Positions 9,244-18,513 are shown, counted from the stretch's first letter. The stretch: 64,000 nt of DNA from OLB16 sp964481775 (GCA_964481775.1 CAYZUX010000008.1:1-64000); one strand, 5' to 3'. The notes: generated from the sequence alone by a model not told the origin. Numbers and translations are program-made.

Positions 9244-10041
9244 CTAGCAGTTCAATCCAACAGGGTCAAGGGTTAGTTGATTTTTTCGTGCAAGAAGTAT
9301 GATCCGCCGTGCTGAAAGCCTTGGCGGCTCCAAATGATAACCTCCACACGCGGCCTCAATCGAAAAGCCTTTGGCGAAAAGATATCCTGCCAATTCATGG
9401 AAACTGAATAACCGAATCCGGTACTGGGTCTGATGCTTTCCGCCATGAGTATCAAGCAAGGTACAGGTGGTCGTGACACGGCTGGTGACCGGGTCGAAAA
9501 CGGTTTCCTCCAGGATCGTCTCTTCGCCGCGTTGCCACCAGTTACGGACTACATCGGGATGTTGAACCATGAAATCTCTGTTGGCGACATCCAGCAACAG
9601 GAGTCCATCTTCCTTGAGGGAATTAGCCAGTGAGTCCAGCATCGTCCAGTGATCGGATTCCTTTTCACAATAACCGAGAGAGGTGAACATGCAGATGACT
9701 GCATCAAAAACAGCAGAGAATGGAGCCACACGCAGGTCACCACGGACCCAAATGGGTAGCCGGAGGGAAACTTTTCCACTTTCGAAAGCTACCTGTTGGG
9801 CAAGTCCCAACAGGTAGCTTGAATAATCCAGTCCAATCACCCTCCAGCCCAGCCCTGAAAGCGGGATGGAGTGACGCCCATGTCCGCAACAGGCATCCAA
9901 CAGGAGCCTTCCCTCTCCAGGGCCGAGAAGATTCTGGATAAGAGCGATCTCAGCATCCGTCTCCTCCTGGGGACGGCTCTGACGGAAAGCCAGGTAATCT
10001 TTGTCAAAAAATGTTTTCCACCAGTCCCGGTCAATGACCAT
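9244..10041 (-). CDS. Class I SAM-dependent methyltransferase, substrate unknown
   Basis: A 265-residue Rossmann-fold methyltransferase. Motif I is LLLDACCGHGRHSIPL at about 47-62, followed by the acidic end of strand 2 in VIGLDYSS, and by FDAVICMFTSLGYCE and DGLLLLDVANRDF (post-motif regions). The overall pattern is like the methyltransferase domain 25 group. There is no partner domain to point to the substrate. It lies 24 bases after the oxidoreductase gene on the same strand and is followed by a strong terminator, so it is the last gene of a probable three-gene operon with the oxidoreductase and the AAA+ protein. A small-molecule or glycan target is possible, but this is only inferred from the neighbouring oxidoreductase. 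Confidence 0.8.
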   Translation of the reverse strand: MVIDRDWWKTFFDKDYLAFRQSRPQEETDAEIALIQNLLGPGEGRLLLDACCGHGRHSIPLSGLGWRVIGLDYSSYLLGLAQQVAFESGKVSLRLPIWVRGDLRVAPFSAVFDAVICMFTSLGYCEKESDHWTMLDSLANSLKEDGLLLLDVANRDFMVQHPDVVRNWWQRGEETILEETVFDPVTSRVTTTCTLLDTHGGKHQTQYRIRLFSFHELAGYLFAKGFSIEAACGGYHLEPPRLSARRIILLARKNQLTLDPVGLNC

Positions 10042-10065
10042 GTCTTCCCACCGTTACTCAGGAAT

Positions 10066-11055
10066 CTATTGCAGGCGGACCATCTCCCCGCTGACAACTG
10101 ATTGGTCCACTGCTTGAGTCAGAGCCTGGGTTTTCAACGCATCCGCATAATCCGACCTGACCAGCCTGGGATCGCGTGTCCGTGTGAACTCCACGAAAGT
10201 CTCCATGAGCGGACGGTGGAGCTGCACTTCCTGATGAACCTCGAAATCCTCACCATCCACGTGCCCGGTGACACGGTTCTCGCCCAGGTTGAGAGTGAGA
10301 TTGAATCCCTGGCCAAAGATCTGCATCACGATTTCCCAGCGCGGGAAGGCCCAGGTGTGCAGGTGATTGACCACAACCTCGTTGTCCAGCTGCATTTGCA
10401 GGGCGACAGTTTCCTCAGTGGTGATACCGGGTCCCTTGGGGCACATCATGTTGTTACCAAAGGCGCAAACAGCACGGGCTTCAGCACCTGTCAGACAGCG
10501 GATCAGGTCGATGATATGCAGTGCCTGGTCTCCCACCATACCCCCGGAAAGAGCCTTGTCGTAATACACCTTGGCGCAACGGGCACGGGCTTCAGGGAAC
10601 ATCATGTCAGCGTAATAATGGCTCTGAATGCCATAGATCTGATGCTCTTTCACGACCTTGAAAACCGGTTCCAGGAAGGTGGTCCAGCGGAAAACAAAAC
10701 CGACAAAATGGGGATGGTCGTGTCTTTCCAGCAGCTGCCGGATCCGTTCTCCCTCCTCCAGGCTGACCGCGGGGGGCTTTTCGACAAAGACCGGGACTCC
10801 CTTACGGACACAAGCCGCGATGGGGTCATACCGTACGGCGGGGGGGGTGCACAGAAGGACTCCATCGAGTGGCTCTTTCTCCAGCATCTCGTGGAAATCC
10901 GTGTAACCTTTCCCCCCAAAAAGTTCCAACCTTGAAGACAAAGCCTGTTCCGAAATATCGCAGAGCGCAGCGATCTCGACTCCCTCGATGGTCTTGAGGT
11001 TGTCCATGTGAACTCCAGCAATTCCACCCGTACCAATTACGCCAATCCGTGTCAT
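10066..11055 (-). CDS. Gfo/Idh/MocA family oxidoreductase
   Basis: NAD(P)-dependent dehydrogenase of sugars, inositols or similar polyols, cytoplasmic. The 329 residues begin with the dinucleotide-binding motif RIGVIGTGGIAGVHMDNL, continue with VEIAALCDISEQAL, and have the family hallmark EKPPAVSLEEGE (the catalytic Lys of EKP). The C-terminal alpha/beta domain has GGMVGDQALHIIDLIRCLTG, where D and H match the usual catalytic Asp/His region. It has no signal peptide. It sits 51 bases downstream of the AAA+ activator gene and 24 bases upstream of the methyltransferase gene. The substrate cannot be inferred. Confidence 0.88.
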   Translation of the reverse strand: MTRIGVIGTGGIAGVHMDNLKTIEGVEIAALCDISEQALSSRLELFGGKGYTDFHEMLEKEPLDGVLLCTPPAVRYDPIAACVRKGVPVFVEKPPAVSLEEGERIRQLLERHDHPHFVGFVFRWTTFLEPVFKVVKEHQIYGIQSHYYADMMFPEARARCAKVYYDKALSGGMVGDQALHIIDLIRCLTGAEARAVCAFGNNMMCPKGPGITTEETVALQMQLDNEVVVNHLHTWAFPRWEIVMQIFGQGFNLTLNLGENRVTGHVDGEDFEVHQEVQLHRPLMETFVEFTRTRDPRLVRSDYADALKTQALTQAVDQSVVSGEMVRLQ

Positions 11056-11106
11056 CGATGCCTTCCTTCCCTTCCTTTTGCAGAGATACCAGCGAGAAAG
11101 CCAAGC

Positions 11107-11838
11107 TTAGCATGGGAGCGCTGAAGTCTCACCCCACACGGCGCGTTGGATGACCGCTTTCTCCAATCCCCGCAGATTCCCAGTCCGTTTTCCGCAACAG
11201 ATTTCGTCTTTCAAATTTCCGGGGACTGGCACCGATAATCCATGCAGCTCGCAAACACCTTCCCATAAAATCTCAAGGTCCTCCAACCGTTCACTCAAGG
11301 AAGGAAGACATATTTCAAGACAGCGGATTCGTGAAAGCAGATCCGGCCGGAACTGTCCCAGGCGGGCTTCCTGCTCGAGGTCTCTGTTTGTGGCGCAGAT
11401 CAGGCGCACATCAATTTGTCTGAGTGCTTGTGCCCCCAGGCGTTCAAGCCTTCCCCGGTCCAAAATTTTGAGCAGCATGGGTTGGACCAGGGGATCGAGC
11501 TCACCAATCTCATCAAGGAACAGAGTTCCTCCATGAGCCAGCTCGAAACATCCCTTGTGAAGTCGATCCGCCCCGGTGAAAGCTCCCTTCTCATGCCCAA
11601 ACAGGAGCGAGTGAACCATGGAATTTCCATTCCAGCAGGAAGCATTGACCTCGATGAAGGGAGCCCGATGGCGTGGGGAAAGATGGTGGATCCATTCGGC
11701 CGCAGCTTGCTTTCCGGTCCCGGACTCTCCCGTCAGCAGGATCGGGTAGTGAGTTTTCGCCGCCCGGCTGAGAAGCTCCCGTGTCTGCACAATGGCAGGG
11801 CTGTCACCCCGCAGGGGAAAGGGAATAAGCATAGGCAC
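11107..11838 (-). CDS. Stand-alone AAA+ sigma-54 activator-type protein without DNA-binding domain
   Basis: The 243 residues consist almost wholly of the AAA+ domain of sigma-54 activators. Visible features are Walker A GESGTGKQ (37-44), the sigma-54 contact loop GHEKGAFTGAD (GAFTGA at 85-90), Walker B GGTLFLDE (103-110), and FRPDLLSRI with the sensor/arginine-finger region. The C-terminal NLRGLEKAV replaces the usual GNVRELEN. There is no N-terminal receiver, PAS or GAF domain and no C-terminal Fis-type helix-turn-helix. Either the GTG at 11838 or the in-frame ATG at 11832 could be the start; AAGGAGG lies 4 and 10 bases upstream respectively. It could work from solution like PspF-type proteins lacking HTH, need a partner, or be a decayed regulator. 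Confidence 0.82.
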   Translation of the reverse strand: MPMLIPFPLRGDSPAIVQTRELLSRAAKTHYPILLTGESGTGKQAAAEWIHHLSPRHRAPFIEVNASCWNGNSMVHSLLFGHEKGAFTGADRLHKGCFELAHGGTLFLDEIGELDPLVQPMLLKILDRGRLERLGAQALRQIDVRLICATNRDLEQEARLGQFRPDLLSRIRCLEICLPSLSERLEDLEILWEGVCELHGLSVPVPGNLKDEICCGKRTGNLRGLEKAVIQRAVWGETSALPC

Positions 11839-12188
11839 AGAACCTCCTTTTTCTTATGCGGGAAACCTGTCACAGCACGGAACCAAGGGGGAAGAACGGG
11901 AGTTGGGGAGGGGGGAACGGGGGTATGCGAGGGATGGGTTCTCCCCAGAATGAATGGAAAAAAACCATTGACGGATGTCTTCAGCGGGTTGAAACTGAAC
12001 GGCAACGCGGGGGAATCCACTTATAGGGCTCTCTACCATCTCCCCGCAGGTTTCTTCGCTGTCTGATCGTGAGCTTTCATACACACTTGATCGTCACAAC
12101 TCGGTTCAGGAAAAAAACGCCAGACAGAGAATGGATGGACTCATATCCCAGAGTCATATCGATCTACTTCGGTCAGGGAGGTTACACC
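11839..12188. other. 350-base divergent intergenic region
   Basis: Lies between the minus-strand AAA+ gene and the plus-strand GIGT-repeat gene. It holds the AAGGAGG ribosome site of the former (about 11843-11849) and the GGGAGG site of the latter (12176-12181). Short open frames here have no coding character. I see no convincing -24/-12 element, hairpin or repeat. Confidence 0.5.
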
Positions 12189-13523
12189 GTGTCTTTACGG
12201 ATCAGAATGATCATTGTTGGTTTGGTTTTGGCTGTTTTACATCCACTGACACAAGCCGCACCCGTGGATGTCGATGGAGATGGGAGAGTCGGCCCGCAGG
12301 AAGTCATTGACCTGTCGCAGCATTGGAAGGGTCTAGCCTCTCCGCAGCCATGGCAAATCAACGGATCCTCGATTTTCTACAACACCGGCAATGTCGGCAT
12401 CGGGACGGCAACACCAGAGACGAAGCTGCATGTTAAAGGTACCTCCTGGTTCCAAGGAGACAATACGCCATTGCCGTTTAGTGCTGGCAAAGGGATCGCA
12501 ATTGGATTCGCGGGCGAGCAGGGATACATCTTCGGATTTGATTACACGAACTTCCTGCCAAAGAACCTTCTGTTGCAGAACCCGGGAGGCAATGTCGGTA
12601 TTGGAACGCTCAGTCCAACCAGTGGCAGGTTGCATGTCGAGGGCGGAAATAGTTCTGCCGTTTTTGGAAATTCGACCGGAGGATCAGGATTGGTAGGGCA
12701 AAGCAGCACGAACAACGGAGTATACGGCTACAGCGGCTCAGGCAACGGGGTTTTCGGCTTCAGCAGCTCAGGCAACGGGTTTTACGGTTACAGCGGCTCA
12801 GGCTTCGGTGTCGAAGGACTGAGCAACAGTCACATCGGTGTCTATGGTCACTCGTCTGGTCCCTTGTCAGGAGGTGTTCTTGGCATTGCACCCTATATCG
12901 GCGTCCAAGGTAGTGCGACCGGTTCGGATGTGAATCGCCAGGCGGTTCGTGGCGATAACGGAGGAAGCGCCACAGGTTATGCGGGGCTGTTTAACGGCAA
13001 TACATGGGTGGTGGGAACTCTGACCAAGAATGCAGGATCCTTCAAGATTGATCACCCACTCGATCCGGAAAACAAATATTTGTCCCACTCTTTTGTTGAA
13101 AGCCCGGACATGATGAATATCTACAACGGGAACATTGTAACCGACAACAAAGGCTATGCTGAGATTGTCCTGCCTGAATGGTTCGAGGCTCTCAACAGGG
13201 ACTTCCGCTATCAACTCACCGTGCTGGACGACCAGGACAGCGCGGATTTCGTTCAGGCGAAGGTTGTCAGGAAGGTCATCGCCAACAAGTTCACGATCCG
13301 TACCAGCCGTCCGGGCGTGGAGGTTTCCTGGCAAGTGACCGGTATCCGGCAGGATGCATGGGCAAATGCCCATCGTATCGCCGTGGAGGAAGACAAGTTA
13401 GAGGGCGAAAAAGGAAAATATGTCAACCCGGGTGTGTTCGGACAATCACGGGAAAAGGGCTTGCCCGCCATAGTCTCAGGAACCGATAAGCTGCAGCTGA
13501 CCCAAGAACAAGAGGGACGATGA
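12189..13523 (+). CDS. Exported GIGT-repeat protein with dockerin-like calcium loop
   Basis: The start is taken as GTG at 12189 because GGGAGG lies 7 bases upstream and a signal peptide follows at once (VSLRIRMIIVGLVLAVLH, then PLTQAAP). The mature protein opens with an EF-hand/dockerin-type loop DVDGDGRVGPQEVIDL, then two copies of the GNVGIGT-x2-P-x-LHV motif seen in phage tail-fibre-like and surface proteins, then Gly/Ser/Tyr repeats such as NGVYGYSGSG. The last 130 residues (NKYLSHSFVESPDMMNIYNG, WQVTGIRQDAWANAHR) form a conserved C-terminal region shared by many bacterial surface proteins of unknown role. Probably secreted or surface-bound; no enzymatic motif is visible. The alternative ATG at 12069 would place an unconserved stretch before the signal peptide. 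Confidence 0.75.
   Translation: MSLRIRMIIVGLVLAVLHPLTQAAPVDVDGDGRVGPQEVIDLSQHWKGLASPQPWQINGSSIFYNTGNVGIGTATPETKLHVKGTSWFQGDNTPLPFSAGKGIAIGFAGEQGYIFGFDYTNFLPKNLLLQNPGGNVGIGTLSPTSGRLHVEGGNSSAVFGNSTGGSGLVGQSSTNNGVYGYSGSGNGVFGFSSSGNGFYGYSGSGFGVEGLSNSHIGVYGHSSGPLSGGVLGIAPYIGVQGSATGSDVNRQAVRGDNGGSATGYAGLFNGNTWVVGTLTKNAGSFKIDHPLDPENKYLSHSFVESPDMMNIYNGNIVTDNKGYAEIVLPEWFEALNRDFRYQLTVLDDQDSADFVQAKVVRKVIANKFTIRTSRPGVEVSWQVTGIRQDAWANAHRIAVEEDKLEGEKGKYVNPGVFGQSREKGLPAIVSGTDKLQLTQEQEGR
12717..12815 (+). repeat. Tandem 33-bp coding repeat (three imperfect units)
   Basis: Three imperfect 33-base units encode GVYGYSGSGN, GVFGFSSSGN and GFYGYSGSGF-type decapeptides inside the GIGT-repeat protein. A fourth, degenerate unit (GVEGLSNSH) follows. 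Such Gly/Tyr/Ser repeats usually form a beta-solenoid or fibre stalk. Confidence 0.7.
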
Positions 13524-13618
13524 TCCTGGTCATCATTCATTTGCTGAGGAAGGAAGGTCAGGACAACCTGAAAGAGCGAACAGATACACTCCTCCGGCGA
13601 TTGGGGAAAGTTGCTTTA

Positions 13619-15634
13619 TTAAAGCAGCTTCCGTAATTCCAACCCTTCAACCCCGATGAGGAGTTCGGTATGCGCATCCAGCCAGTCTTTGGGCGGCCAG
13701 CCCTGGCTGGGGTCTCCGATGCGCACATTAGAACGAAACCCCGGCTGGACTTCCGGAGGGGGGGCAGGCTCTCTTCCTTGGGTTGTGTCTGGCGGGTTTC
13801 CATCCAGAATGAGATGGGTGAAACCCATTTCCTTCAGCTTACCGGAAATGGGCTCCCAGCTTCCATATTGCCTCAGCAGTTGCGGTAAAAGCTCTTCCTC
13901 GTAATCACAGACGCAATACACCCGCCGGGGGATGCCAAAGGGATATCGCACCCCGTGTCCCAGGATATAACTGCCCTCCGGGACCAGCGAGGGGAGAGCT
14001 TTCCAGACCTTCTTGTGACCGGGGTGTTCGTTGTAGCGTTGCAGAAATTCCTCATGTCCCGCACGGGTAAGATAAGGCCTTCCATACCAGTTCACCAGTC
14101 CGCACCAGCGGGTCTGGAAATTCAGCATGGTCAAGGCCAGGGCCACCGCCACAATTCCCCGGAAAAGTTGAGGCCTGGAGGTCAAACCGAACACCGCACT
14201 CAGTTGTATCCCCGCCAGGACGGCCGCGAGGGGATAACTGACCGAGAAAAAGCGGTTGATATGAGCTCCATAAATGAAGAAAAAAATCAGGTTCGCCGCC
14301 AGTCCCGCCCAGGCATGGCCACGCCACTCAGGGATGGAAAGGAAAACTCCAGCAATCGAGGTCCCCAGAAAAAGAAGCAGCAGATAATCCCCTTCGAAAA
14401 CAGACCATCGGATCTTTGCACGGTATCCCAGGAAGACCCTGAAGGGAGTGAATCCCCCTTGTGCGGCAGCGGCTTCCTTTGGATCGGAGCTTGCCAGGTC
14501 ATTTCCAGGTTCGTTGTAATAGAAATTGGTTTTGTGTTCGTACTCGAAAAGCCGTTGGGCGATAGCATCATAGGGAGGAGGGCTGGGGAAGAGCTTTCCG
14601 AGCATTGGGTAAAGTGGATTTCCGGTACAGAGAGCATTCTTGGCCATCCAGGGTGTGAAGAGGAGGATTGTCAGAGCGCCGAATGAGACAAGCGGTTTCA
14701 GGAGCCATCGAGAGGTTTCTTGATCAGTCTGCCTCCGGAAAAACACTCCCTTCCAGATCAGGTAAACCAGCAGCAAGGGGGTGACAAAGGCAGGAGCCAC
14801 CAGTTTTGTTCCCCAAGCCAGGCCATTGAACACCCCCGCCAGGAACACGCTGGGATACCATGTTTCCGGAGTGGCCCGTGCGAGGAAGTAAAATCCCAAT
14901 GCCAGGAACAATGCCACTGGTACATCCGAACCGGCCTCCATGGGGGAACGGACATACACACCACCCACTGCCACGAGATACAGCAAGGCGCTCAGATATC
15001 CCACTCGACGATCCAGCATGCGTGACCATGTCAGCAGAGTCAAAAGCAACACCACCAGCATGCTCCACTGAACCAGCTTGCAGAGCATCTCGCTGCCCAA
15101 GCCGAGGCACAGAAGATAAATCATCTCGGCGTTATAAGGAAAATTCCCATGCAAGAGGTTCGGAGTGGCATGGATGTAATGGGCAATCAGGTATTGACGC
15201 GGCATGGTGAGGTGATAGGTGAGTTCATCCTGTCCAAAAGTGGGAAGGAAACAACCGAGCATGTGGAAGGACAGGATACCGGCCAGGATGACCACCATCA
15301 GCCATTCACTCCGGTCCGTTGGTTTGAGGAGATGAGGCAGCTCGGACCATGCTACTGAGCGCCGGTTCCGCCAGAAGAGGAGGAGCCCCCCAGCCAGAAC
15401 CAGCCACATCACCGGGAGGTAAAGCAGGTGTAGCGTTCCCAGAAGGAGCACCCCCATCGCCACTACTCCCAATCCGAGTCCATATCCGGCGAGTAGGGTG
15501 GGGCTTGCCCCACCGGTGTCAGGGGTGAGGTGGATTTTATTCAGCCAACGCAAGGTCTCGAAGCCAAATCCAAGGAGACAGGCCACCACCAAGGGGAAAA
15601 GCGGAATGTCGCACCACAGAGGGAGCGGAGACAT
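13619..15634 (-). CDS. GT-C type integral membrane glycosyltransferase (GT39/PMT-like)
   Basis: A 671-residue protein with about a dozen predicted membrane helices from residue 9 to about 490 and a soluble C-terminal domain. The first periplasmic loop has GQDELTYHLTMPRQYL, matching the acidic loop motif of GT-C enzymes that use polyprenyl-phosphate sugars, so transfer of a sugar to protein, lipid or glycan on the periplasmic face is likely. Residues around 41-50 (GGASPTLLAG) are encoded by a palindromic repeat arm that elsewhere is intergenic (see 15493-15514). The start at 15634 lacks a strong ribosome site, so a slightly different start is possible. It converges with the GIGT-repeat gene. 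Confidence 0.75.
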   Translation of the reverse strand: MSPLPLWCDIPLFPLVVACLLGFGFETLRWLNKIHLTPDTGGASPTLLAGYGLGLGVVAMGVLLLGTLHLLYLPVMWLVLAGGLLLFWRNRRSVAWSELPHLLKPTDRSEWLMVVILAGILSFHMLGCFLPTFGQDELTYHLTMPRQYLIAHYIHATPNLLHGNFPYNAEMIYLLCLGLGSEMLCKLVQWSMLVVLLLTLLTWSRMLDRRVGYLSALLYLVAVGGVYVRSPMEAGSDVPVALFLALGFYFLARATPETWYPSVFLAGVFNGLAWGTKLVAPAFVTPLLLVYLIWKGVFFRRQTDQETSRWLLKPLVSFGALTILLFTPWMAKNALCTGNPLYPMLGKLFPSPPPYDAIAQRLFEYEHKTNFYYNEPGNDLASSDPKEAAAAQGGFTPFRVFLGYRAKIRWSVFEGDYLLLLFLGTSIAGVFLSIPEWRGHAWAGLAANLIFFFIYGAHINRFFSVSYPLAAVLAGIQLSAVFGLTSRPQLFRGIVAVALALTMLNFQTRWCGLVNWYGRPYLTRAGHEEFLQRYNEHPGHKKVWKALPSLVPEGSYILGHGVRYPFGIPRRVYCVCDYEEELLPQLLRQYGSWEPISGKLKEMGFTHLILDGNPPDTTQGREPAPPPEVQPGFRSNVRIGDPSQGWPPKDWLDAHTELLIGVEGLELRKLL
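15493..15514. repeat. Family A palindromic arm inside a coding region
   Basis: These 22 bases (core GGGTGGGGCTTGCCCCACC) are identical to the left arm of the composite repeat between nuoI and nuoJ (24935-24956). Here a single arm lies within the glycosyltransferase gene and is translated on the minus strand as G-G-A-S-P-T-L. Confidence 0.85.
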
Positions 15635-15774
15635 GGGGGCATTATCGAAAGGGGATACTATCCTGGCAACACATCACCCCTCTGGCCAGATTCCCTTTGC
15701 TCAGTCTAGAGTGTGTATATGTACACCGATGCACCTGAATGATCGATTATACGGATCTGGTGAAGGAGTCTTCC

Positions 15775-18483
15775 ATGTTAAGGCAAACCCGCCTTTCCTC
15801 CATTTTTTTATTGAACAGACCAGGAATCATCCAGGGTCTTATCCTGTTGCTGCAGTTGAGTCTCTGTCCTGAAGTTCTGGCCGCTGATGACAATGGGGCA
15901 TATCCCGGTACTACGGTACTGGCCCACAATCGGGACTACACCTTTGGCTTTTACCCATACGGCTGGCGTGGAACCGATCCACGCGGAAACCGTATCTTTG
16001 CGGTCCAAACCAATGCGTATGGCCTTTGGGTGAATGCTTCGAAAGCTCGTGTTGAGCGGCTTGGAGCTTTTCCCCAGGGGGTGAGCGAGGAAGAGGCAGT
16101 AGGTCAGGGGAATGAAGTCCTTCTTGGATTACCGGAGACCAGTTTGACCTTTTCCGTCTCGATCCAGGGCGAAACCTATGAAGCGGTCTCGGCAGTCCCC
16201 GCTCTGGACCGGCTTCTGATCAAACGTACCGGAAGGTATGTCCAGCATTTCGAACTCCTCGATGTGGCCCTGAAAAAAGAGGATGGAACGACACTTCCGG
16301 ATGTCAACGCCAAGCTGGTTTTCTACTGCTGGCCGGATCGTTTTTCGGTCACGCTTTCTCTGACTCCTGTTCAGGTTGCTCTCAATGAGGTCAGGTTCTC
16401 CATGTCCCTGTATGCGGCAGAGAGCTTTCTCAGGCTCTGGCTTTGGAAAGATGGAGGCTTTGTGGAGGGGGTGCCTAGAGGAAGCTCCTCTTATGGGCTG
16501 GTGGCTTTGACCGAACCGGGCGATTCGGGAATCGCGCTGATTAACCCAACTCCGCAGAGCCAGAAACTCCGGGTTGTGTCATCCCAGCGGGTTGTCTGTG
16601 AGAGCCTCTCAGCAGCGGCTGTGTCCAAAGCCAGCGAGATCACCTTTTCAATAGTGGCAACTGCTTCCAAACAGGAACTGTCTCATTGGGTCGACAGAGA
16701 AATCGAGGCAATGCTGTCTCCCTTGGCAGCCGCGGATATCACCGCCTCGGCTACTGGGCCTGTCACTGGTATCCAACCGGTCCATTATGATCCCGTGACC
16801 GGAGAGTACAGGATTCTGACACCCTCCAAGAACAACCACTACAGCCAGGTGGAGCGGATCCTCCTGCACCTGGCCAATCCTTCCGCAATCCCGCGCACCT
16901 TACGGCTTCATTTCTACAAAGATTCGACTCTCGGGGGCGGTTTCTCCATTACAGGCATGTCACCCCTCTTGAGGGACCTGAACGGTCTCCCCATCGCCCT
17001 GCCAGTTCAGATTTCGAAGAACTGGCATGTGAATCCTTCCTGGTTCAGTGGCTTAACCATGCTTTCGCTGGACCCGGACCAGCAGGTGGATCTGGAGTAT
17101 GATCTGACCTATGCCTACTGGGGGAAGCGTGATATGGAGAATCCCCTTCCGGCGGTTTCTCATGCGCACTTGTGCCTGGAGGGATATGGTGGAAACCAGC
17201 AGTGGGATCAGCTGGCGATTGGCTCTTTCGGGGAGAGCATCTGCTATGACCCGGATGTGAATTTGAAGCGGGCCATGGGCGATGACATCCGTCCCTTGAT
17301 GGTACGTAGCATGGATGCCAAAAGCCCCCAGTGGACTTGGACCAACAACGTGGGCGGACTCGATTTCCTGGTCTATTACAAAAACAACCAGAAACAATTC
17401 CTTTCTCGCCAGAAAACCCTCTTCAGCCGTTATTGCCCAGTTCTGACTGATGTCACCTATGCCGGGGAAACTCCCGATGGAGCAGTCCAGTCAAGGATCA
17501 GGACTCAGACCTGGCGCACCGATGACTATGTGCGAGGACTTTATACGATTCGGTATGATGTCGTGGCTCCAGTCGACAACCTGACAAGATTAGCGTTCTT
17601 CCAGATGGGAGCGGATGGGTACAACACCAATCCGTTCGACAAGTTCGCGCGTGGAAGCCTGGCTGGTCTGGAGGAAACCTGGGATGCCTCCACCACACGG
17701 GGAGGTTGGACCTATCACCGGCGAGGGATCGAGCTCACCGGAGAGCAGCCCTGGTTTGCCATGTATGAGTATGGAGTACCGGAAAAGAATGCAGGGGCCT
17801 GGGCTAACCGTGGCGTCATCATCCGCAGCTGGAAAGCGCGGCTGGGTGGAGTGGAGTGTCCCCACCCGTTTTATTCCGTTTATGGTACGGTGGATGGGAA
17901 TGTCCCCAGCGCATTGGTGGAGCTCTCGCCACCTGAGGGGTTGACCCGTCTGACAGCAGGTGATTTCGTGGAGGCAGTGGTGGAGATGATGGTTGTTCCC
18001 CAATTCGCCGCGGACTACTATGGTCCCAATCAAAATCTGTCTGCTTTGTTGAATGCACACCCGGACAGCTGGGAACCGGTTCTCCGGGAGGCTCAAAGCA
18101 ACAACCTGATTGTCACTGCATTTGGGGGAAGTGTGGAACGGACTCTGCCGGTTGAAATCCGGACGGAGAATGGTATACAAGTGCGATTTTCCATCACGGG
18201 GGGAGTGGGCTTCGTTCCAGTCACTATACGGGGAGTGAGGCGGCAGGGGCCTTTCCAACTGAAGCACAAATTGAAGGATTATCGATGGGAGAGGATCGAC
18301 CAGTCTTCCTCTCTTGGGAACGATTGGTGGCAGACCGGTCCTGGAAACAAAGCGGGTGAAGCAGACATAACCTTCACCGTACAACTGGAAAATCCAGACG
18401 GCCAAATCAGCACCCATGAATTCGAGTGGTCCTTGTGGGATGACCCCACGGAAGACAGGAAGCGAAAACCAGCATCAGGATAA
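15775..18483 (+). CDS. Large exported protein of unknown function
   Basis: The start is taken at the ATG at 15775 (AAGGAG 7 bases upstream) rather than 15739. The protein is then 902 residues with a long signal peptide (IIQGLILLLQLSLCPEVLAAD), so it is exported to the periplasm or beyond. The rest is rich in beta-type segments, with many aromatic residues and motifs such as YGWRGTDPRGNRIF, and a late domain around WAMYEYGVPEKNAG. It resembles large carbohydrate-active or carbohydrate-binding proteins in composition only; I do not recognise a catalytic motif and give no function. It is followed 30 bases later by a STAS-domain gene on the same strand, so the two are probably co-transcribed. Confidence 0.75.
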   Translation: MLRQTRLSSIFLLNRPGIIQGLILLLQLSLCPEVLAADDNGAYPGTTVLAHNRDYTFGFYPYGWRGTDPRGNRIFAVQTNAYGLWVNASKARVERLGAFPQGVSEEEAVGQGNEVLLGLPETSLTFSVSIQGETYEAVSAVPALDRLLIKRTGRYVQHFELLDVALKKEDGTTLPDVNAKLVFYCWPDRFSVTLSLTPVQVALNEVRFSMSLYAAESFLRLWLWKDGGFVEGVPRGSSSYGLVALTEPGDSGIALINPTPQSQKLRVVSSQRVVCESLSAAAVSKASEITFSIVATASKQELSHWVDREIEAMLSPLAAADITASATGPVTGIQPVHYDPVTGEYRILTPSKNNHYSQVERILLHLANPSAIPRTLRLHFYKDSTLGGGFSITGMSPLLRDLNGLPIALPVQISKNWHVNPSWFSGLTMLSLDPDQQVDLEYDLTYAYWGKRDMENPLPAVSHAHLCLEGYGGNQQWDQLAIGSFGESICYDPDVNLKRAMGDDIRPLMVRSMDAKSPQWTWTNNVGGLDFLVYYKNNQKQFLSRQKTLFSRYCPVLTDVTYAGETPDGAVQSRIRTQTWRTDDYVRGLYTIRYDVVAPVDNLTRLAFFQMGADGYNTNPFDKFARGSLAGLEETWDASTTRGGWTYHRRGIELTGEQPWFAMYEYGVPEKNAGAWANRGVIIRSWKARLGGVECPHPFYSVYGTVDGNVPSALVELSPPEGLTRLTAGDFVEAVVEMMVVPQFAADYYGPNQNLSALLNAHPDSWEPVLREAQSNNLIVTAFGGSVERTLPVEIRTENGIQVRFSITGGVGFVPVTIRGVRRQGPFQLKHKLKDYRWERIDQSSSLGNDWWQTGPGNKAGEADITFTVQLENPDGQISTHEFEWSLWDDPTEDRKRKPASG

Positions 18484-18513
18484 CAAAAGCCTTCAGGGAG
18501 AAGGAAATTACAA

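Noticed and set aside
10102..10935. 277-codon plus-strand frame opposite the oxidoreductase
   Set aside because: Antisense shadow; the minus-strand frame carries the Rossmann and EKP motifs.
12717..12850. CRISPR-like array
   Set aside because: The 33-bp units are adjacent, imperfect, have no spacers and keep a coding frame inside an exported protein.
13607..13629. Inverted repeat AAGTTGCTTTA with TAAAGCAGCTT as a terminator
   Set aside because: It overlaps the last codons of the glycosyltransferase gene, lacks a GC-rich stem and has no T run; probably coincidental.
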